Counted from the stretch's first letter, positions 26,031 to 35,250 are shown. The stretch is DNA of 64,000 nucleotides from Scandinavium ludwigii_A (GCA_050516505.1 CP191518.1:2232001-2296000); one strand, 5' to 3'. Notes: a model not told the origin generated them from the sequence alone. Made by a program: numbers and translations.

Positions 26031-26383
26031 TATACGCTCCCCATTGCCGGGGCATTCTCCCGCATCCAGTCCGCCAAAGAGTCCAGCGTCGGGCGCAGTG
26101 ATTTCCCACGCGCGGTTATCTGGTATTCCACACGCGGCGGCACTTCGGCAAAGACCTGTCGGGTCACCAATCCTCGAGCTTCAAACTGGCGCAATTGCCG
26201 CGTAAGCTCTTTTTGAGTGATAGGGTCGACCGCGCGCTGTAGTTCGCTGAATCGCACCGGTTCATTTATCAGGATCAGCCGATAGAGGATCGGGATTGCC
26301 CATTTCCCGGCAATCAGGTTTACAAAGCCAACCATCGGACATTCCGACCCTGCGGTGGGTAACAGGTAAATATTTTTTGTCAT
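26030..26383 (-). CDS. HxlR-type transcriptional regulator
   Basis: This 117-residue winged-helix regulator has the family core AGKWAIPILYRLI, RFSELQRAVDPITQKELTRQLRQFEARGLV and VEYQITARGKSL. A cysteine at position 15 (SECP) is the conserved redox/electrophile-sensing residue of many HxlR proteins such as HypR and YodB. It is divergent from the SDR gene at 26505. GTATC/GATAC repeats lie between them, so it probably represses that gene in response to reactive aldehydes, quinones or oxidants. Confidence 0.86.
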   Translation of the reverse strand: MTKNIYLLPTAGSECPMVGFVNLIAGKWAIPILYRLILINEPVRFSELQRAVDPITQKELTRQLRQFEARGLVTRQVFAEVPPRVEYQITARGKSLRPTLDSLADWMRENAPAMGSV

Positions 26384-26424
26384 GCGGACTCCCGTCGTTC
26401 GTCAATGCATTCCACGGCGTACCT

Positions 26425-26461
26425 TAGTATCCAAAAGGTGCCTACTATCCAAACGATACTA
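26425..26461. promoter_or_regulatory. Repeated TAGTATC sites between HxlR and SDR genes
   Basis: TAGTATCC (26425-26432), TACTATCC (26443-26450) and the inverse GATACTA (26455-26461) crowd the divergent promoter. HxlR-type regulators bind such short GTAC/GTATC inverted halves. The link is inferred. Confidence 0.65.
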
Positions 26462-26504
26462 TAGCGCAAATAATGTTGTCACCAGTTAAATACGAGGTGA
26501 CAAA

Positions 26505-27251
26505 ATGGGCAGACTTAACGGCAAATACGCATTAATTACCGGCGGCACCAGCGGCATCGGCCTGGAAACCGCCAGACAATTTCTGGCAGAGGGTGCGACG
26601 GTGGCGATAACCGGACGCAGCGAATCTGGCTTACAGGCCGCGAGAGAACAACTCGGTGAAAATGTACTGATTCTCAAAAGCGATGCGGGCGATGTAGACC
26701 AGCAACAACAGCTGGCCGGTGTATTACGTGAGCAGTGGCCACGGCTGGATATCCTTTTCGCTAATGCCGGTGACGTGACGCATCGGCCGTTGGAGGCGTG
26801 GGATGAACGGGCGTACGATCACCTGATGAGCACCAACCTCAAAGGGCCATTCTTCCTTATCCAGGCGCTGTTGCCGATGCTGGCGAATCCGTCATCAGTG
26901 ATTGTCTGCGGGTCCGTAAGCGCGCGGATTGGCCTCCCGCAGAGTAGCGTTTATGCCGCCAGCAAAGCGGCGATCTTGTCACTGGCTCGCACGTTGTCGG
27001 GAGAACTTCATCCGCGTGGGATCCGCGTCAACGGCTTAAGCCCTGGCCCGACAGAAACGCCGGCGCTGGGTAAACTGGGCAACGGCGTGGCAGAGGAAAA
27101 ACTGCGCGAGGATATCCGCCAACTGGTACCGATTGGGCGTTTAGGCACGGCGTCAGAACTGGCAAAAGCCGCGGTATTTCTGGCCTCAGATGAATCAGCG
27201 TATATCGTCGGGACCGATTTACTGGTCGATGGCGGCGTAGGCAATCTCTAA
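26505..27251 (+). CDS. Short-chain dehydrogenase/reductase
   Basis: This 248-residue classical SDR has the dinucleotide motif TGGTSGIG (residues 12-19), FANAGD near 88, catalytic Ser in CGSVSARIG, Tyr-x-x-x-Lys as YAASK, and the C-terminal LLVDGGVGNL. GAGGTGAC precedes the ATG. It lies divergent to an HxlR regulator, a common arrangement for detoxifying NADPH reductases; the substrate is probably a small carbonyl compound. Confidence 0.87.
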   Translation: MGRLNGKYALITGGTSGIGLETARQFLAEGATVAITGRSESGLQAAREQLGENVLILKSDAGDVDQQQQLAGVLREQWPRLDILFANAGDVTHRPLEAWDERAYDHLMSTNLKGPFFLIQALLPMLANPSSVIVCGSVSARIGLPQSSVYAASKAAILSLARTLSGELHPRGIRVNGLSPGPTETPALGKLGNGVAEEKLREDIRQLVPIGRLGTASELAKAAVFLASDESAYIVGTDLLVDGGVGNL

Positions 27252-27259
27252 CACCTGAC

Positions 27260-27284
27260 AGCGCTCTCCTTCATGGAGGGCGCT
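27260..27284 (+). terminator. Hairpin after the SDR gene
   Basis: AGCGCTCTCC and GGAGGGCGCT pair (one G-T wobble) around TTCAT just behind the stop. The following bases are TCCC, so the T-run is poor and function is uncertain. Confidence 0.5.
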
Positions 27285-27435
27285 TCCCGCAGTTATCACA
27301 AAAATGTGAATATTCCGCGAGGATCTCGTTACCCATTCCCCGCTACAGTCTGGACAACACTTTGCTGTTCTCGTAGATCGGCGAACGCCTGATGCATCCG
27401 CTGGTTAATGCCGGGGTTTGGTTAAGAGGGGAAAG

Positions 27436-28122
27436 ATGATGAGTAAATTTACGACTCTGCGGATCGCCACAGCCATCACCGCCACGATGTTGTTGTCTGG
27501 CACGGGCTGGGCACAAACACTAAACGTTCCGCCACCCGCCCAGGATGAAGCACCTTCAGGTCAGGGGCTGGAAACAGCAGTCTTTGCGGGCGGTTGTTTT
27601 TGGGGCGTGCAGGGCGTTTTCCAGCATATCAAAGGCGTAACCAGCGCGGTTTCAGGCTATGCGGGCGGCAAGGCGCGAACCGCAAATTACCCGACGGTCA
27701 GCACCGGAATGAGCGGCCATGCGGAGTCGGTCAGCGTGACCTTCGATCCGCAAAAAATCACTTACGGCCAGCTGTTGCAGGTTTTCTTCTCCGTGGCGCA
27801 TGACCCAACCGAACTGAACAAACAAGGCCCGGATTATGGCACGCAGTATCGCAGCGCGCTGTTTGTGCAAAACGCCAGTCAGGAAAAAGTGGCGAAGGCA
27901 TATATCGCCCAACTGAATGCCGCGCACACCTTCAGTGAACCGGTGGTGACCACCGTCGAACAAAAAGGGCAATTCTATCCGGCGGAGAAATATCACCAAA
28001 ACTTTCTCAACGACAACCCTGATTATCCCTACATCGTGATTAACGACATTCCCAAAGTTCAGCAGTTGAAAGCAGACTTTCCGACGCTGTGGCAAGCCAC
28101 GCCGGTACTGGTCAAAGAGTAG
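27436..28122 (+). CDS. msrA: Exported peptide-methionine (S)-S-oxide reductase MsrA
   Basis: This 228-residue protein reduces methionine-S-sulfoxide. The catalytic cysteine lies in AGGCFWGVQG, with YAGG, YPTVSTGMSGHAE and the YGTQYRSA block characteristic of MsrA. The N-terminus MSKFTTLRIATAITATMLLSGTGWAQ is a Sec signal peptide, so unlike the usual cytosolic MsrA this one should act in the periplasm. GAGGGGA at 27426 supports the ATG at 27436 or the next one at 27439. It is probably a second msrA copy, as the housekeeping one lies elsewhere in enterobacteria. Confidence 0.88.
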   Translation: MMSKFTTLRIATAITATMLLSGTGWAQTLNVPPPAQDEAPSGQGLETAVFAGGCFWGVQGVFQHIKGVTSAVSGYAGGKARTANYPTVSTGMSGHAESVSVTFDPQKITYGQLLQVFFSVAHDPTELNKQGPDYGTQYRSALFVQNASQEKVAKAYIAQLNAAHTFSEPVVTTVEQKGQFYPAEKYHQNFLNDNPDYPYIVINDIPKVQQLKADFPTLWQATPVLVKE

Positions 28123-28245
28123 GGAGGTCGCGCCAGAATACCCTCGCCAAGGACGGCGCCTGCGAGCCGTTTCACCCTTTATTCTTACGCCTGTTGCCGG
28201 GAAATTGACTAAAATAGAGTGATGCACCGCGCGGAGTGCCGCTCC

Positions 28246-29805
28246 ATGAATGCATCATTTTCACATCCCTTCACCGCCATCAGTTTGATGGGCCTTGCCG
28301 CCTTATTGTTCGTTACCGCCTCGTTTGCAGCGCCTGTAAAAGATGACAGCGACCAATCACTGAGCGTCAGCATGGAGGATATTCAGCAGCCCTGGGTCGG
28401 TGATTTGCAGGGGATGTACGATAGGCGGGTGATCCGCGTGCTGACGACCTACAGCAAAACTTTTTACTTCATCGATAAAGGCACCCAGCGCGGCGTAACC
28501 CACGATGCGTTTATGGCGTTCGAGCGCTACCTGAATACCAAATTGATGAAGGATAAAAAGCTCAAACATCGGCATCTGAAGGTACGCATTATTTTTGTGC
28601 CAGTGACCCGCGAGCAGCTCTTTAGCGCCCTGAAAGAAGGTAAAGGGGATATCGTCGCCGCCAATCTGACGATTACCCCCGATCGCATAAAACGTGCCGC
28701 CTTCACCGACCCTGTTTATGCCAACGTGAAAGAGTTGCTGCTCACAGGTCCGGATTCACCTAAGGTGGAAAACCTGGAACAGCTCTCCGGCAAAACTGTT
28801 TTTGTCCGTTATTCATCAAGCTATTACCAAAGCCTGAAAACGCTGAACGCACACTTTGCGAAGGAATCTTTGCCCCCGGTCACGCTGCAACCCGCGCCGG
28901 AAGCCCTTGAGGATGAAGACCTGATTGAAATGCTTAATGCCGGGTTGATCCCCCTGATTGTGGTCGACAGGCATAAAGCGCTTTTCTGGAAACAGGTATT
29001 CCCCAACATTGAAGTACATGAAAATATTGTGCTTCGCGAGCACGGTAATATTGCCTGGGGCGTGCGCAAAAGTAATCCTCAGCTTCTGGCGTTATTAAAT
29101 GGCTTCGTGAAAGAAAATAAAGTGGGGAGCAAACTCGGAAACATACTGTTAGTTCGATACTTAAAGAACGCTAAATACGTCAAGAGTGCGACATCCGAGG
29201 CGGAACGGCGGAAGTTTTTAACCTTAATCGATATTTTCCGAAAATACGGCGAACGCTACAATGTGGACTGGCTGCTGATGATTGCTCAGGGGTATCAGGA
29301 ATCACGGCTGAATCAGAAGGTGCGTAGCCCGGTTGGCGCGATTGGCGTGATGCAGGTGATGCCGAAGACCGGAAAAGAGCTTAATGTCGGTGATATTCGC
29401 CATCTGGATCCCAACATTAACGCCGGGATCAAATATATGCGCTGGATGATAGACCAGTACTACGGCGATGAGCCGATGACGCAGCTTGATAAAGTACTTT
29501 TCTCGTTTGCATCCTATAACGCCGGTCCTGCCCGAATCGCACGCTTACGCACAGAAACCCAAAAGCGCGGCTTTGACCCTAACGTCTGGTTCGGCAACGT
29601 TGAAAATGTGGCCGCCGAGAAAATTGGTGCGGAAACCGTAACCTACGTCAGCAATATCTATAAATACTACATTGCCTATCGACTGGTTATTGATGAACTG
29701 GCCCGAAAAGAGAAAGCGGTGGAGCAATCGACAACTAAGGCTACACTGGAAAAAGCGGAGCCTGTTCCACTGAAAAAATCTGAATCACCCGCCAGCAATC
29801 ATTGA
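28246..29805 (+). CDS. MltF-like lytic transglycosylase with solute-binding domain
   Basis: This 519-residue exported protein has a signal peptide ending near TASFA, a family 3 solute-binding domain (about residues 50-280, VIRVLTTYSKTFYFID, then FVPVTREQLFSALKEGKGDIVAANLTITPDR) and an SLT domain from about 335. The catalytic glutamate is Glu352 in QESRLNQK, followed by GAIGVMQVMP and the FASYNAGPARIARLR block. The same two-domain plan and length occur in E. coli MltF. GGAG supports the ATG at 28246. It is followed at 10 bp by a lipoprotein gene. A truncated relative of its 3' end recurs at 35701. Confidence 0.87.
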   Translation: MNASFSHPFTAISLMGLAALLFVTASFAAPVKDDSDQSLSVSMEDIQQPWVGDLQGMYDRRVIRVLTTYSKTFYFIDKGTQRGVTHDAFMAFERYLNTKLMKDKKLKHRHLKVRIIFVPVTREQLFSALKEGKGDIVAANLTITPDRIKRAAFTDPVYANVKELLLTGPDSPKVENLEQLSGKTVFVRYSSSYYQSLKTLNAHFAKESLPPVTLQPAPEALEDEDLIEMLNAGLIPLIVVDRHKALFWKQVFPNIEVHENIVLREHGNIAWGVRKSNPQLLALLNGFVKENKVGSKLGNILLVRYLKNAKYVKSATSEAERRKFLTLIDIFRKYGERYNVDWLLMIAQGYQESRLNQKVRSPVGAIGVMQVMPKTGKELNVGDIRHLDPNINAGIKYMRWMIDQYYGDEPMTQLDKVLFSFASYNAGPARIARLRTETQKRGFDPNVWFGNVENVAAEKIGAETVTYVSNIYKYYIAYRLVIDELARKEKAVEQSTTKATLEKAEPVPLKKSESPASNH

Positions 29806-29815
29806 GGCATTAATA

Positions 29816-30169
29816 ATGATAAAAATCGTCTGCGCCATCGCGGTTGCAGGATTTATGGTGTCCGGTTGTTCCTCTTCAAAATCCACGACGCCCGAGGACG
29901 CGCAATATCAGCGCGTGCTCACTGCGGCACATGACTGCGCAGAAGAGGTCAGAGAGAAAACCATTGCTCTTGTCGCCAAAGGATCGCCGACCCGCACCCG
30001 CTGGACGACGGCAAACTACGTCACCACCGATGCCACGGGGCAAGAACACCATCGCTCCGTTGAATACCGAACGTCAACCATTCTGGATAACGGCTCAGAA
30101 GGCAGCACTTGGAAAAAATGTATGCAGGACAACGATGCGTTAGTGCCCGAGCTGAGGTTTACTCACTAA
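29816..30169 (+). CDS. Small lipoprotein, co-transcribed with the transglycosylase
   Basis: This 117-residue protein has the lipobox VSGC (Cys18) behind a hydrophobic signal, so it should be lipid-anchored. The mature part is rich in charged residues and contains two further cysteines (AAHDCAEEV and WKKCMQDND) that could pair. No known domain is recognised. It starts 10 bp after the transglycosylase stop with AGGCATTAATA before the ATG. The C-terminal third recurs as a remnant at 35869-36008. Confidence 0.75.
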   Translation: MIKIVCAIAVAGFMVSGCSSSKSTTPEDAQYQRVLTAAHDCAEEVREKTIALVAKGSPTRTRWTTANYVTTDATGQEHHRSVEYRTSTILDNGSEGSTWKKCMQDNDALVPELRFTH

Positions 30170-30245
30170 TCCTGAGCGTGTTGGATGCCCGTAATTTTTG
30201 TACCCGCGTTGTCGCCAAATAATTTTGTAACTTCAGCTGCCAGAA

Positions 30246-30381
30246 TTAGGCAAACTTAGGGAAAAGGGCGAGGGCGTTGTTACGCATAAAATCGGCCCGT
30301 AATGCGGCGGTTAACTGTGGACTGCCGTCGAGCTGGGCGGCAAGGGCGGTCACTAACGGTTCCAGTGTGTAGGGATAATCG
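30246..30381 (-). pseudogene. C-terminal remnant of an amidohydrolase
   Basis: The minus strand encodes 45 intact codons, from DYPYTLEPLVTALAAQ to ALFPKFA and a TAA, almost identical to the end of the full amidohydrolase at 36085-37074. Homology stops abruptly at 30381. The preceding 75 bp also match 36008-36084. This is one arm of an imperfect long repeat that flanks the 30382-35700 insert. Confidence 0.85.
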
Positions 30382-30788
30382 GACGCAGCACTGTGTCACA
30401 CATACTGCGCTTTCCCCGCAAGCTCAGGGCATGAATATGCATATAATCGCGCAAGCATGCCCTGCACCAACTAAAGCTCTGAGCGATCTTGCCCTGTTCG
30501 GACTGAGTGCACGCTGCAGTGTGATTTAACCCTCTCATATTGCCTGTATATGGGGTGTGTTTTTTCAGATAACACGCCCCTTTTTATTCTTTTTGAACAA
30601 GCATTTGGCAGCAACGTAATGCCAGTAAACCTGAGCCATTACGATTGACCTGATTTCATCGGTTAATGACCAGAGAGTCTATCACGGCCGATCCCTTCCT
30701 CATTTTATAGTAAGCCCACTCGCATCCCCCGGCAGCACAACAGCCAATACGGTGGGTGAATAAATCTGATTAATGACTGGAGCAATCA
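30382..30788. other. Left part of the inserted segment, non-coding
   Basis: No protein-coding gene is recognisable in these 407 bp. A terminator-like hairpin lies at 30552-30585. The left border of the insert is the loss of amidohydrolase homology at 30381; no transposon end of the type seen further right could be found here. Confidence 0.5.
30552..30585 (+). terminator. Intrinsic terminator-like hairpin
   Basis: GGGGTGTGTT pairs with AACACGCCCC (one G-T wobble) and is followed by TTTTTA. No gene in front of it is recognised, so it probably ended one that is lost or truncated. Confidence 0.65.
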
Positions 30789-31568
30789 ATGAAATTAACG
30801 CAAATCCGCAATGCCACGCTGGTACTGGAATATGCCGGTAAAAAATTCCTTATCGATCCTATGCTGGCCGAAAAAGAAGCCTGGGACGGTTTTGCTGGTA
30901 ATGCACGCCCGCACTTGCGAAATCCCATGGTTGCCTTGCCAGTGGCCGTAGAGGATTTACTGGCGGTTGATGCCGTTATCCTGACTCACACCCATACCGA
31001 TCACTGGGATGAAGCTGCCCAGCAGGCTGTTCCCAAAGACATGCTTATCTACACTCAGGATGAAAAAGATGCGGCGCTTCTCCATTCTCAGGGCTTTCGC
31101 AACATTCGCGTTCTGAAAGAGGAAAATTATTTCGTAGACGGCCTGACTATTTATAAAACCGACGGCCAGCACGGCAGCAACGAATTGTATGCAGATGCCC
31201 AGTGGGGTGAGCTTCTCGGTGATGCATGTGGTCTGGTCTTCACCCACCATGATGAAAAAACGCTGTATATCGCAGGTGATACCGTCTGGGTTAAGCCTTA
31301 CGCCAGAAATCTGCAGCGTTTCAAACCGGAGATTGTGGTGCTGAACACCGGTTATGCGGTAAATGACCTTTACGGGCCGATTATCATGGGTAAAGAAGAT
31401 ACACTGCGTACGCTAAAAATGTTGCCGACTGCGACCGTCGTGGCGTCTCATATGGAATCGATTAATCATTGCCTTCTTACCCGCACGGAACTTCGCGAGT
31501 TCACGCTTGAACATGGGATTGAAGATAAGGTTCTGATTCCTGCAGACGGCGAGACAATGGCTTTCTGA
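30789..31568 (+). CDS. MBL-fold metal-dependent hydrolase (UlaG-like)
   Basis: This 259-residue metallo-beta-lactamase-fold protein has the zinc motif HTHTDHWD, with ligands His67, His69, Asp71 and His72. Later ligands lie in YIAGDTVW and SHMESINH. It starts directly with the first beta strand, like UlaG-type lactonases and phosphodiesterase relatives. GGAGCAATCA precedes the ATG. It stands 128 bp before an AraC-type gene in the same direction. No specific substrate can be named. Confidence 0.82.
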   Translation: MKLTQIRNATLVLEYAGKKFLIDPMLAEKEAWDGFAGNARPHLRNPMVALPVAVEDLLAVDAVILTHTHTDHWDEAAQQAVPKDMLIYTQDEKDAALLHSQGFRNIRVLKEENYFVDGLTIYKTDGQHGSNELYADAQWGELLGDACGLVFTHHDEKTLYIAGDTVWVKPYARNLQRFKPEIVVLNTGYAVNDLYGPIIMGKEDTLRTLKMLPTATVVASHMESINHCLLTRTELREFTLEHGIEDKVLIPADGETMAF

Positions 31569-31696
31569 TAGGCCATCCCGCCTGATATGGTGAACAATGC
31601 CATTACAACGGGTCACCTGTTATTGTCTGTTCAGTTAAAATCAGCGATTTAGCCGCCGGCGACCCTGTGGCTATCATTTACGGTAAGGTTAACGTT

Positions 31697-32671
31697 ATGT
31701 CTGCATTGACGGTCGCCGTGATTGCCACGGCCGGATTTAGCCCATTTCACTTTTCAGTCCCCTGTATTATTTTCGGGCAGTCTATGCCGCAACCGGATTT
31801 ATTCCGCGTCGAAATTTGTGCTGAAAACCCTGGCGTCGTTCTGTCTGATATGGGCTTTTCCATCAACGTGGGGTATGGACTTGAGCTGCTGGACAGCGCA
31901 GACATTGTTATCGTGCCTTACTGGAATCATCCGGAAGAAAAACCTTCTCAGGCCCTGTTGGATGCTTTAATAAACGCATGGCAGCGTGGCGCAGAAGTGG
32001 TGGGACTTTGTCTGGGTGCTTACGTACTGGCCTATTCCGGCTTACTTGATGGGCATCGTGCCGCCACGCACTGGGAGTTCGAACAGGACTTTATTGAACG
32101 ATTTCCGGCCGTTCATCTGGACAGCAACTCACTGTATACCAGTGATGAACGTCTGATTACCTCTGCGGGTACCGCCGCCGGTATGGATTGCTGCCTGAAT
32201 ATTATCCGTGACCATTACGGTTCTGCGATAGCTAACCGGGTGGCAAGAAGAATGGTTGTTCCTCCTTACCGGGAAGGCGGTCAGGCCCAGTTCATTGAAC
32301 GTCCGGTCCCGGTATCGACTCGGGATAGCAAAATGAACGAACTGATAGACTATTTGCGCCGTAATCTGGACAAGCCTCATGATCTCGACTCACTTGCCGG
32401 GTTTGTCAGCATGAGTCGGCGAACGTTAACGCGTCATTTTAACAAGGCAACCGGAACGACGCTTGGTGATTGGCTGAACGCGGAGCGCCTTCAGAGAAGC
32501 CAGGAGTTACTGGAAACGACGAACAATAGCATTGAAAGTGTATCCGAAATGGTGGGATTTCAGTCGCCAGTCTCGTTTCGGCAGAGCTTTAAAGTGAGAT
32601 TCAGCATCAGCCCAAGCGAATGGCGTAGAGCTTTTCGAGGGCCTGCGCCTGTTGATGTTAAAGTGAAATAA
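31697..32671 (+). CDS. GlxA-type AraC regulator (DJ-1/PfpI domain + HTH)
   Basis: This 324-residue regulator has an N-terminal class I glutamine-amidotransferase-like domain with the nucleophile-elbow cysteine in GLCLGAYVLA (about residue 105), then a C-terminal double AraC helix-turn-helix (DSLAGFVSMSRRTLTRHF and ESVSEMVGFQSPVSFRQSF). The ATG at 31697 gives the usual start for this family; a GTG 30 bp upstream is less likely. It may control the MBL hydrolase in front of it or genes lost from this insert. Confidence 0.83.
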   Translation: MSALTVAVIATAGFSPFHFSVPCIIFGQSMPQPDLFRVEICAENPGVVLSDMGFSINVGYGLELLDSADIVIVPYWNHPEEKPSQALLDALINAWQRGAEVVGLCLGAYVLAYSGLLDGHRAATHWEFEQDFIERFPAVHLDSNSLYTSDERLITSAGTAAGMDCCLNIIRDHYGSAIANRVARRMVVPPYREGGQAQFIERPVPVSTRDSKMNELIDYLRRNLDKPHDLDSLAGFVSMSRRTLTRHFNKATGTTLGDWLNAERLQRSQELLETTNNSIESVSEMVGFQSPVSFRQSFKVRFSISPSEWRRAFRGPAPVDVKVK

Positions 32672-32838
32672 GTGGCAGCTCTACCAATTTAAATCCTTTC
32701 TGTTTTTTCTCTGAGAGAGGAGGGGGTAAATTGTCCGTTCCTTGCTCCCAAGCTACCTGTTGACGTAGCCAAGATCCCTTAACGTACAATAATTTTCGAT
32801 AACCAAACTGGCCCCCTTTTTTGTTATTCGGTCGGACG

Positions 32839-33747
32839 TCAGGTTGCTTGTTCTCTCTGCTGATGTAAAAAATCAATAAAGGCCCGGCAGCGGATCCTAT
32901 CTCTGTTTTCACGGGGGTAAATCAGGTCATAACTCATACCTGAAGGTACAGGAACCGCGCTAAGTGCTATCAACTGTCCACTCTGCAGCTGCGGCTGAAT
33001 CAGCGTTGTTCTTCCCATCATCACCCCCATTCCGCTCTCCGCAGCCTGGATGGCCATATGATAATGATTAAAACTGTAATGCCTTCTTTTGTAAGGAATC
33101 TCCTGCCCGTTGACGTCGTTCCAGATTTGCCACTCCGAGAAAGGATCCTGATTGTCGGTAGATTCGCTGGTATGAATAAAGCAGGCCTGGCTTAAATCCT
33201 CCGTGCTGATGTCAGGATTCAGCTGCAGATAACGCGGAGAACATACCGGCACGAGCATTTCGTCAAACAGCTGTTCCTGATGTAAATCCGCGTGGCGACT
33301 GGCACCATAATAGATTGCTAAATCAACACGTTCATCGTGAAATTCCATGATCCCGGCACGCACTTTGACCTTGAGGTTAATCCCGGGCCATTGCGCCTGA
33401 AATACAGGAAGTCGGGCCATAAGCCAGCACTGTGCAAAGGTCGGAGCGACACCAATGTGCAGCGTACCTCTCAGTGACTGGCTGCGGATATCTTCAATTT
33501 CATCATTAATAACACGCAGGGAATGGTTCAGAGTGGCAAGCAAACGTTCACCTTCTTCGGTTAATCCTAACTTTCGCGTCATGCGGACAAAAACGCGGAA
33601 ACCTAGCTGCGATTCAAGTAGGCGGATCCTGTGGCTCATCGCTCCCTGAGTGAGATTTAATTCTTTTGCCGCGAGGGTAAAACTCATATGTCTGGCGGCA
33701 ATCTCAAAACTTTGCAGCAGAGCGAGGGTACTTTGTTGTTCCAGCAT
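32839..33747 (-). CDS. LysR-type regulator, DsdC/GcvA-like
   Basis: This 302-residue LysR protein has its HTH at about residues 10-65 (FEIAARHMSFTLAAKELNLTQGAMSHRIRLLESQLG) and an effector domain with APTFAQCWLMARLP, similar to DsdC. It is divergent from the GH4 glucosidase gene. Two exact copies of TTAATCATTTTAATG flank that intergenic region. It probably activates the glucosidase gene. Confidence 0.87.
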   Translation of the reverse strand: MLEQQSTLALLQSFEIAARHMSFTLAAKELNLTQGAMSHRIRLLESQLGFRVFVRMTRKLGLTEEGERLLATLNHSLRVINDEIEDIRSQSLRGTLHIGVAPTFAQCWLMARLPVFQAQWPGINLKVKVRAGIMEFHDERVDLAIYYGASRHADLHQEQLFDEMLVPVCSPRYLQLNPDISTEDLSQACFIHTSESTDNQDPFSEWQIWNDVNGQEIPYKRRHYSFNHYHMAIQAAESGMGVMMGRTTLIQPQLQSGQLIALSAVPVPSGMSYDLIYPRENRDRIRCRAFIDFLHQQREQAT

Positions 33748-33762
33748 TAGATGACCTATGGA

Positions 33763-33850
33763 TTAATCATTTTAATGCATTATAGGTTTTTATTCGCTTG
33801 TCAGGCCAGAACTAAATCTTTCTAATGATAATGAGTTAATCATTTTAATG
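33763..33850. promoter_or_regulatory. 15-bp direct repeats in the LysR/GH4 divergent promoter
   Basis: TTAATCATTTTAATG occurs exactly at 33763-33777 and 33836-33850. The first is 16 bp from the LysR start codon and the second ends 8 bp before the GH4 ATG, overlapping its leader. Identical spaced copies in a LysR divergent promoter suggest regulator binding sites. Confidence 0.65.
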
Positions 33851-33858
33851 AGGTTGTC

Positions 33859-35163
33859 ATGTCTGAACTGAAAGTCGTTATCATCGGTGCGGGATCCAGC
33901 TATACCCCGGAGCTTATTGAAGGGCTTATCAACCGTACCGCTGAACTGCCTTTGCGCGAGCTGTGGATGGTCGATATCGAAGATGGTCGTGAAAAGATGG
34001 CGATCATTGCCAATCTGGCACGCCGGATGCTAAAAAAAGCAGGACTGGACGTCAGCGTTCATGAGACCCTGGACCGCCGGACGGCCCTGACTGGTGCTGA
34101 CTATGTCTGCTCGCAGTTCCGTGCAGGCTGCCTGGATGCCAGGATTAGCGATGAACGAATAGCGCTGAAATATGGCATGATTGGCCAGGAGACCAACGGT
34201 CTTGGTGGTTTTGCTAATGCCTGCAGAACGATTCCGATTGCGCTGGAGATTGCCCGTGAAATGGAAACATTGTGCCCGGACGCATGGTTGCTGAACTTCA
34301 CCAATCCGTCGGGTATGGTGACAGAAGCCATTCTGCGCCACACCACAATTAAAGCGGTTGGCCTCTGCAACGTGCCGGTGATCATGCAGAAGGGTGTGTC
34401 AAAACTGCTGGGTGACTCAAGCGATTTCATCATGCAGGTGGCAGGACTCAATCACTTCATTTTTGCCCGTCAGATCCTGCAAAACGGTAAGGACAAGCTC
34501 GACGACGTGATTGATGAGATCATTGCTGGCAACGATCCGCTGGTTCCCCGCAATATTTCGCCGTTTACCTGGCCTGCTCATGTACTGAAAGGGTTGAGAA
34601 TGATCCCTTGTGCCTACCTGCGTTACTACTACATGAAAGACGATATCCTGAAGCAGGAGATCGGGGAGGCCAACGGCGAGGGTACCCGCGGTGAAGTCGT
34701 TAAAGCGCTGGAGCATGCACTGTTTGAGATCTACAAAAATCCGGAACTGGCGGAAAAACCGAAAGCGCTGGAAGGGCGAGGAGGGCAGTACTACTCCGAA
34801 GCGGCCTGCGAGTTGATGAGCGCAATCCACAATGACAAACGCATCATCATGCACGTTAATACCCGCAATAACGGTGCAATCAATGGTCTTCCGGATGACT
34901 GTGCGGTGGAAGTGAGTTCTGTTATCACGCGCTCAGGTCCGCTGCCGCTGAATGTGGCAGCTTTCCCAGAAGACACCCTGCGTCTGCTGCAGTTAATGAA
35001 AAGCTTTGAACAACTCACCATCGAAGCGGCCATCACCGGAAACCGTCACACTGCCTGGCGTGCGCTGGTGCTCAACCCTCTAATCACAAGCGGTACGCTG
35101 CTGGATCAGGCTGTAGAGGCTGTTATCGAGGAAAACAAAGAGCTCATGTCAACTTTCCACTGA
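33859..35163 (+). CDS. Glycoside hydrolase family 4, 6-phospho-glycosidase
   Basis: This 434-residue NAD-dependent GH4 enzyme probably hydrolyses a 6-phospho-glucoside such as cellobiose-6-P. The NAD motif is IGAGSSYTPE at the N-terminus. The metal-binding cysteine and histidine lie in GLCNVPV and GLNHFIF, and NPSGMVTEA is a family block. GH4 enzymes normally sit with a PTS permease that makes the phosphorylated sugar; none is present in the window. It is divergent from the LysR regulator at 32839 and ends 88 bp before a transposon-end remnant. Confidence 0.87.
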   Translation: MSELKVVIIGAGSSYTPELIEGLINRTAELPLRELWMVDIEDGREKMAIIANLARRMLKKAGLDVSVHETLDRRTALTGADYVCSQFRAGCLDARISDERIALKYGMIGQETNGLGGFANACRTIPIALEIAREMETLCPDAWLLNFTNPSGMVTEAILRHTTIKAVGLCNVPVIMQKGVSKLLGDSSDFIMQVAGLNHFIFARQILQNGKDKLDDVIDEIIAGNDPLVPRNISPFTWPAHVLKGLRMIPCAYLRYYYMKDDILKQEIGEANGEGTRGEVVKALEHALFEIYKNPELAEKPKALEGRGGQYYSEAACELMSAIHNDKRIIMHVNTRNNGAINGLPDDCAVEVSSVITRSGPLPLNVAAFPEDTLRLLQLMKSFEQLTIEAAITGNRHTAWRALVLNPLITSGTLLDQAVEAVIEENKELMSTFH

Positions 35164-35218
35164 GAGTTATTTTGTTTAAGTACAAGACCACCTTCTAAGA
35201 ATGTGGCTTTTGACAGCA

Positions 35219-35235
35219 CCCCCTGTAAAAGGGGG
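35219..35235 (+). terminator. Weak hairpin after the GH4 gene
   Basis: CCCCC and GGGGG pair around TGTAAAA, followed by CTATTTT, about 55 bp after the stop. It is short but GC-only, and may end the glucosidase transcript. Confidence 0.45.
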
Positions 35236-35250
35236 CTATTTTCACCTACT

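Noticed and set aside
30382..30788. Left end of a transposon for the 30.4-35.3 kb segment
   Set aside because: TGTCA occurs near 30392, but the following bases do not resemble the known ends, so no border is claimed.
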